The translations under genes were made by a program, and so were the position numbers. The notes beneath the pieces are model-generated. The model ran no database searches. It had not been told where the DNA came from and worked only from the letters and a program-made list of their open reading frames with translations. Positions 59,532 to 64,000 of a stretch of 64,000 bases of DNA are shown piece after piece. Location: NCBI GenBank assembly GCA_027924585.1, contig BSBM01001920.1, positions 387,501-451,500 of the forward strand, given 5' to 3'. The stretch is from Larix kaempferi. Taxonomy: Eukaryota > Streptophyta > Pinopsida > Pinales > Pinaceae. Positions within the stretch are counted from its first letter, which is position 1. The number at the start of each line of letters is the position of its first letter.

Positions 59532-59649
59532 ATTAGAATACTTTCTTAGGTCTCTCAAGTCAGAAACAATGTTGGGATTATTAGTCATTTTTTAGAATTA
59601 CAAATGATGCAATCTTGGTGTTAATATTGCCCCTTTCCCCAATTCTTAA
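59532..59649. other. Short spacer between copia 2 and tRNA-like sequence
   Basis: AT-rich, nothing recognised; the first five bases are the right target duplication of copia 2. Confidence 0.5.
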
Positions 59650-59721
59650 AGGGTTCTAGCTCAATGGAAGAGTGCCTTCTTTACAAGCAGGAGATCGAAG
59701 GTTTGATTCCTTCTTGCCCTA
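59650..59721 (+). tRNA. tRNA-like sequence, anticodon TAC (Val), probably a pseudogene
   Basis: 72 nt fold as a cloverleaf. D stem GCTC/GAGT; anticodon stem CCTTC/GCAGG with one mismatch and loop TTTACAA (anticodon TAC at 59682-59684); T stem GAAGG/CCTTC fully paired with loop TTTGATT; discriminator A. The acceptor stem pairs at five of seven positions (one G-T), with two mismatches at its inner end. The B-box-like GGTTTGATTCC has one change from GGTTCGANTCC. This may be a decayed nuclear gene or an organelle-derived copy; function is doubtful. Confidence 0.55.
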
Positions 59722-59764
59722 ATGATATTGCAATATTGATATTTTTAATAAAATATATTTTATT

Positions 59765-60452
59765 ATGATTTATTATGGCTACGATGGGGGTTCTAAATTG
59801 ACTTCATCATATGACACTACGAGGGTGGTTCAAAACTGCCCTTGTATGTTACAACGAGGGGGGTTCAAAACATCCCCTGTAAGTTTATATGAGGGGGGTT
59901 CATAACCGCTCCCAAATGTTTTTAAAGAGTTTTAGGAGGGGTTTCGAACTGCCTCTATAGGCCTCTACGAGGAGGGTTCAAAACCGCCCCTATAAGCCTC
60001 TACGAGGGGGGTTCTAAACTGCCCCTATAGGCCTATACAAGAAGGGTTCCAAACCACCCTTATAGAACTATATGAGGGGGGTTCACAACCGCCCCTATAG
60101 GCCTCTACAAGGGGGGTTTGAAACTGCCCCTATAGTCCTCTACGAGGGGGGTTCCAAACCACCCCTCTAGGTTTGTATGAGGGGGATTATGAGGGGGGAT
60201 CACAACCACCCTCGTAGGTCTCTACAAAGGGGGTTTAAAACCGCCCTCATAGGTATCTATGAAGGGGTCTACAAGGGGGGTTTAAAACCATCTCTGTAGA
60301 CCTCTACGAGGGGGGTCACAAACTGCCCCCAAAAGTCACTTTTGGGGGTGGTTCCAATCTCGTCAAAAACAACCCTTAAAGGAAAATTTTTTTAACATCG
60401 GTGCCTTTAGGGGCGGTTTTGCCAAAATCCCCCCCATAGGTCACTTTTGGGG
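59765..60452. repeat. Subterminal repeats, right (unit about 40 bp)
   Basis: Around 15 copies of a unit with TCTACGAGGGGGGTTC, then AAAACCGCCCCTATAGG. G-rich and C-rich arms can pair as in the left array, but spacing and linker differ (about 40 bp and TATAGGCCTCTA, against about 58 bp and TCATGAGAATTG). Confidence 0.85.
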
Positions 60453-60493
60453 GCAGAAGAAAACCCCCCCTAAAGGCCAAAAATGTAGTAGTG
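60453..60493 (-). repeat. CACTA terminal inverted repeat, right
   Basis: Minus-strand reading CACTACTACATTTTTGGCC then TTTAGGGGGGGTTTTC. It pairs imperfectly with 4065-4105. TAG follows at 60494-60496. Confidence 0.75.
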
Positions 60494-60496
60494 TAG

Positions 60497-62797
60497 AGTA
60501 AAAAATTAACCATAGATACAATATATCAAGGGTTTCCCTATCAATCTTTGGAATTCTTGTCAAGTATAGAAGGATGGATGAAAGATGGAAGAAGTGCTCT
60601 TGAAAGTTGCAAGAAGAATCAAGTTTGTAAAATAATTGTTTCCATCGCTCCTTTATAGAATTATGGGAAAAGAGGATCCCAATGCATGCGCCTAGAGGTG
60701 TGAGATAAGGCATGGATCGAACTCCAAGTCCAACCCTTGCATGGCATACAAACTCCTTCTTTTATCCATGCACTCTAATATTAAACTTAGCGATAAATCA
60801 TGTGTGCATGCATGCATATCTCGAACTCTCCTAGTGCCAAAAAAATACTTAAGCATGTCAACTCATGGATGCAATACCAAGGCATGCAAACTCTCTCCAT
60901 GCATGCAAATATCCATTTTATAATTTCCAATATCTAAAGGGTTAATGCAAGGTAGAGTTCAGTGTATAAGTGTTGAATTTTCCCAGAATAACAACTCACA
61001 TGCATTACACATGCCAAACCAGTGAACTTGAACCTTTGAATAGAGAAACATTAGCTTAGGAAAGAAATTTGTTGCACTTAATTATGTCATAAATATCACA
61101 ACATAAATCTTTAATCAAGCATCATGAGTTCTATGGAATGTCTATATTTAGTTACCACATGTCCCATTTATTGTCACTTGTTGATGATAATCCTAAAATC
61201 TAATGAAAAAACCTCCATCCAAATTGCAACCCATCAACAAATCTAACACCCTCATATCGGAACCATGACGTTGCCCCTCCACTTGTTAAAAATAGACCTT
61301 CTAAAAATAGACATGCTAAAAATAGTAGTGCCACCTCCTAAAAAAATAGGAGTCTCGGAATGTCAAGATAAGAACTATGGAAACACTTACTATAAATAGC
61401 ATGCCTATATATAGACTATGCTCACACGTCATTGAAAATAGTCCCATTGGATTAGTATTCATGCATAGAACTCAAATTTGTGCTTTGATTAGACATGCAA
61501 GTCTTGTAACTCAAACTGCTAAAAATAATAGTTTCATGAAACACCTTGCATATTGTCGAAACAAATCTCACTGGGATCGTAAGATCAAAAGGAGTGAGAT
61601 TGTGTAGTTAACTTTGGGTCCTAGAAAACCAAACTGCTAAAAATAGAAAGTTTCAGAAATTTTACGAAACTCATTGTGTAGCACGCTTTGATCAGTGAAA
61701 ACCTTGGATGTAACTGTAGATGGACCGGTTGGAATTCAACCCTTTAGTTGTGTATTCAATCTGGGGGTTAATAGGGTCATGGCCTCCAAAACTCCCACAA
61801 CCTTTAATCACCATTGAAATCCAAAGGTCTCATGTTGTGCTTGGTGAGAGAGGAAAGCTCATGAAAATGTGAAATGGATCTAGAAATATATGGAGTGACA
61901 GGATGCACTTCGTTCAACGTCTTGAATATCTTTCTATGCAGGTCTAGTAGGTATCATGACAGATATATGGAGTGACAGGCTGCACTTCGTTCAGGGTCTT
62001 GAATATCTTTCATGCTTCTTTAAAATTGTATTGCACTAGCACCCATTGTATGACACTATGGTATTTCATTCTTCACATTTTATTGGATGCTTTTAGTGTG
62101 ATCTTGCTTTTAAAATATAGGCCAAAGATGTCTTACAAACTTACAAAGTTGGCTTTTAAACATGAATGTGCATTATTTTCTGACTTATTATTCGCATAGT
62201 TTGTGTAAGAAAATACTGTATTTTTTTTATTATGTTGGCATATATATATATATTGATTGGCATCCCCGTACCGTATCCATTTTGCATTCTGTTATTTTTT
62301 TCTCATTTGAAGTAATGGTTCTACAAGCTAACACTTTTCTCGAAGAGGTCATTACAATCACTTATTATCTTAGTAGCTCATTTTTCTTGATTGCTTTAAC
62401 ACCTAAAAGTTGAGGCTTGTTGGCTCTTGGTTGATAAGTGGTGAGACGTTCTGGTTTATATTGGACCATCATTTCCAAGCATATCTAGAAACAATTAACA
62501 TTAACCATAGTCCTAGACTCTCATGGACACAAGACTTCATAGTAATCTAAGTTGTATAGAAAAAACCATAACTTTGTTGCTACATTTTAGACATTTCTTG
62601 TAGTTCAACAAGTTTCAAGATTTCACCTCCAAGATGGAATTTTGTAGCATCTAATAGTTCTTTGTGTTCCTTCAAGAAAGCATGGGAAAATTGTTTGGGA
62701 GGCATACTATAATGGTGTGAAGGGGACGTTGACATTGAGAAGACGGTGGCAATGCTACAAAACTACTTCTAATAGCCAAATCTCCAACAACATGTTA
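60497..62797. other. AT-rich right flank, no gene recognised
   Basis: It contains a recurring TGCTAAAAATAG motif (61290-61650), a single copy at about 60846-60890 of the unit later expanded at 62798, and no coding frame with a recognisable product. Confidence 0.5.
61886..62012. repeat. Two-copy tandem duplication, 77-bp period
   Basis: ATATATGGAGTGACAGG begins at 61886 and again at 61963, each followed by TGCACTTCGTTCA and GTCTTGAATATCTTTC. Small differences show it is not brand new. Confidence 0.9.
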
Positions 62798-63083
62798 GCA
62801 ATACCAAGGCTTGCAAACTTAAGCATGTGAACTCATGCATGCAATACCAAGGCATGCAAACTTAAGCATGTGAACTCATGCATGCAATACCAAGGCATGC
62901 AAACTTAAGCATGTGAACTCATGCATGCAATACCAAGGCATGTGAACTCATGCATGCAAACTCATGTGAACTCATGCATGTGAATTCATGTGAACTCATG
63001 TGAACTCATTGTGAACTCATGCATGTGAATTCATGTGAACTCATGTGAAATCATGCATGTGAACTCATGCATGAGTTCACATG
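62798..63083. repeat. 43-bp tandem array passing into CATGTGAACT repeats and a perfect palindrome
   Basis: AAGCATGTGAACTC begins at 62821, 62864 and 62907 (period 43), with a partial unit before. From 62940 it degenerates into 10-11-bp repeats of CATGTGAACT with CATGCATG interruptions. It ends in a 28-bp perfect palindrome at 63056-63083 (centre ATG|CAT at 63069/63070). Confidence 0.9.
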
Positions 63084-63339
63084 AGTTCACATCATTGTCT
63101 CTTTTTTTAGCATGATAAGCAAGTTTCTTTTCCAAAAATATTGCACTTTGACTATGCAATATAACCTTACAACTTTGTGTACAAACCCAATACCTGAACA
63201 TAATCTCTGCAACCATAAAACTACTTTACTTGCATGTCTGGCTGCCATGTATTCAACTTATGTCTAGCCAAGAGTGCAACTACATCATGTCTCTTGTGCA
63301 TCCAACTAATAAATACTCTAAATATTTTAAACACATAAC
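63084..63339. other. Spacer, no gene recognised
   Basis: AT-rich, nothing supported. Confidence 0.45.
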
Positions 63340-64000
63340 CACTTTAAGATATGTGATGGTCAAATAAATGCATTAATTATATTGACAACACAACAAAACT
63401 ATGTAAAATAGACATTTTATCTAATTGGTAAAACTATGTGGTGGTCATGGTATTAAATTTAAAACACATATAAATATCCTAGTAACAATAACAAAAAATG
63501 TAATAAATTATGATACATTTTAGTATTTTTAAACCATAAATTAATTAACAATAAATATCAATTTAGTAACAAAACAATATATAGGAGCTAACTTTAAGAT
63601 ATGTGATGGCCAACAAATGCATTAATTATATTGACAACACAACAAAACTACGTGAAAGAGACATCTTATCCCTTCTTAAGACTATTTAATAGCTATAGTA
63701 TTAAATTTAAAACTGTATGAGTATCATAGTAACAATAACAAAAGAATAATGTTATAATACATTTTACTATTTTTAAATAAAAAATTTGCTAACAATAAAC
63801 ATCAAATTAGTAACAAAAGAAAATATATGAGCTAAATTTTTTATTTTTTTTAACATCATAAAAAACAAGTATAAGGTAAAACAATCCTTCAATCGATACA
63901 GTAGTGAATACTTCAAGAACCATAACCATTAAGATGTGTGATGGCCAATGAGTGCATTAATTATCTTAACAACATTAATTATGTGAAATCGACATCTTAT
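63340..64000. repeat. AT-rich tandem repeat, unit about 250 bp, running off the window
   Basis: TAAGATATGTGATGG begins at 63345 and 63595, and a variant at 63930, each followed by GCATTAATTAT and ACAACA and later GTAACAATAACAAAA. The second unit carries about 85 bp extra. The array is cut by the window end. Confidence 0.85.

Larger units (their letters stand above)
4065..60493. mobile_element. Candidate giant CACTA (En/Spm-type) element, 56.4 kb with nested insertions
   Basis: The left end begins CACTACAACAAAATAGCG. The right end, read on the minus strand, begins CACTACTACATTTTTGGC. The two align over about 41 bases, sharing CTTTAGGGG.GGTTTT, and point inward as terminal inverted repeats should. 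Each is flanked by the 3-bp sequence TAG, the duplication length of the CACTA superfamily. Behind each end lies an array of GGGG/CCCC hairpin repeats, another hallmark of the superfamily. Removing the two Tat-like elements and copia 2 leaves about 25 kb. I see no CACTA transposase, so it would be non-autonomous. The alternative is two separate, deleted elements; a 3-bp duplication matches by chance once in 64. Confidence 0.6.

Overview
This is plant nuclear DNA from the repeat-rich part of a large land-plant genome. Evidence for this: Ty1/copia and Ty3/gypsy (Tat-like) LTR retrotransposons, an L1-type LINE, a CACTA-type DNA transposon end at each side, and intron-containing remnants of plant gene families (a RING E3 ligase of the RGLG type, a CYP72-clan cytochrome P450, an LHT-type amino-acid transporter). 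I cannot name the species. I see no complete, intact host gene; every coding region recognised is a transposon or a broken fragment.

Layout. 1-4061: AT-rich flank with microsatellite and tandem repeats and perhaps the 3' end of a gene at the left edge. 4065: CACTA-type terminus with hairpin-rich subterminal repeats. 4955-12800: two copies of a 1.26-kb direct repeat bracketing an L1-type LINE fragment, which is itself split by a deleted Tat-like LTR element (6582-9874). 13635-34496: a second, longer Tat-like element of the same family. It has matching 988-bp LTRs, gag, protease and a lone RNase H, but no reverse transcriptase or integrase, and it carries an antisense, apparently spliced ORF. 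Its 5' LTR is interrupted by a 7.3-kb Ty1/copia element (14179-21448), and its leader by a solo LTR (23892-25334). 34497-52300: decayed DNA with a copia-like remnant, several exon-like stretches and the three recognisable gene remnants. 52306-59531: a second copia element of the same family on the opposite strand. 59650: a tRNA-like sequence. 59765-60493: second set of subterminal repeats and the matching CACTA terminus. 60497-64000: flank with several tandem arrays.

How it fits together. Insertions are nested and most are marked by target-site duplications: TAG for the CACTA ends, TGAAG for copia 1, TTTAG/ATTAG for copia 2, TTGTG/TTGAG for the long Tat element, ATATT/ATATC for the short one, AGAAA/GGAAA for the solo LTR. 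If the two CACTA termini belong together, positions 4065-60493 are one 56-kb transposon that collected about 31 kb of later insertions and contains at least three unrelated gene fragments. That is the most interesting reading of the window, and it is inference from end structure only.
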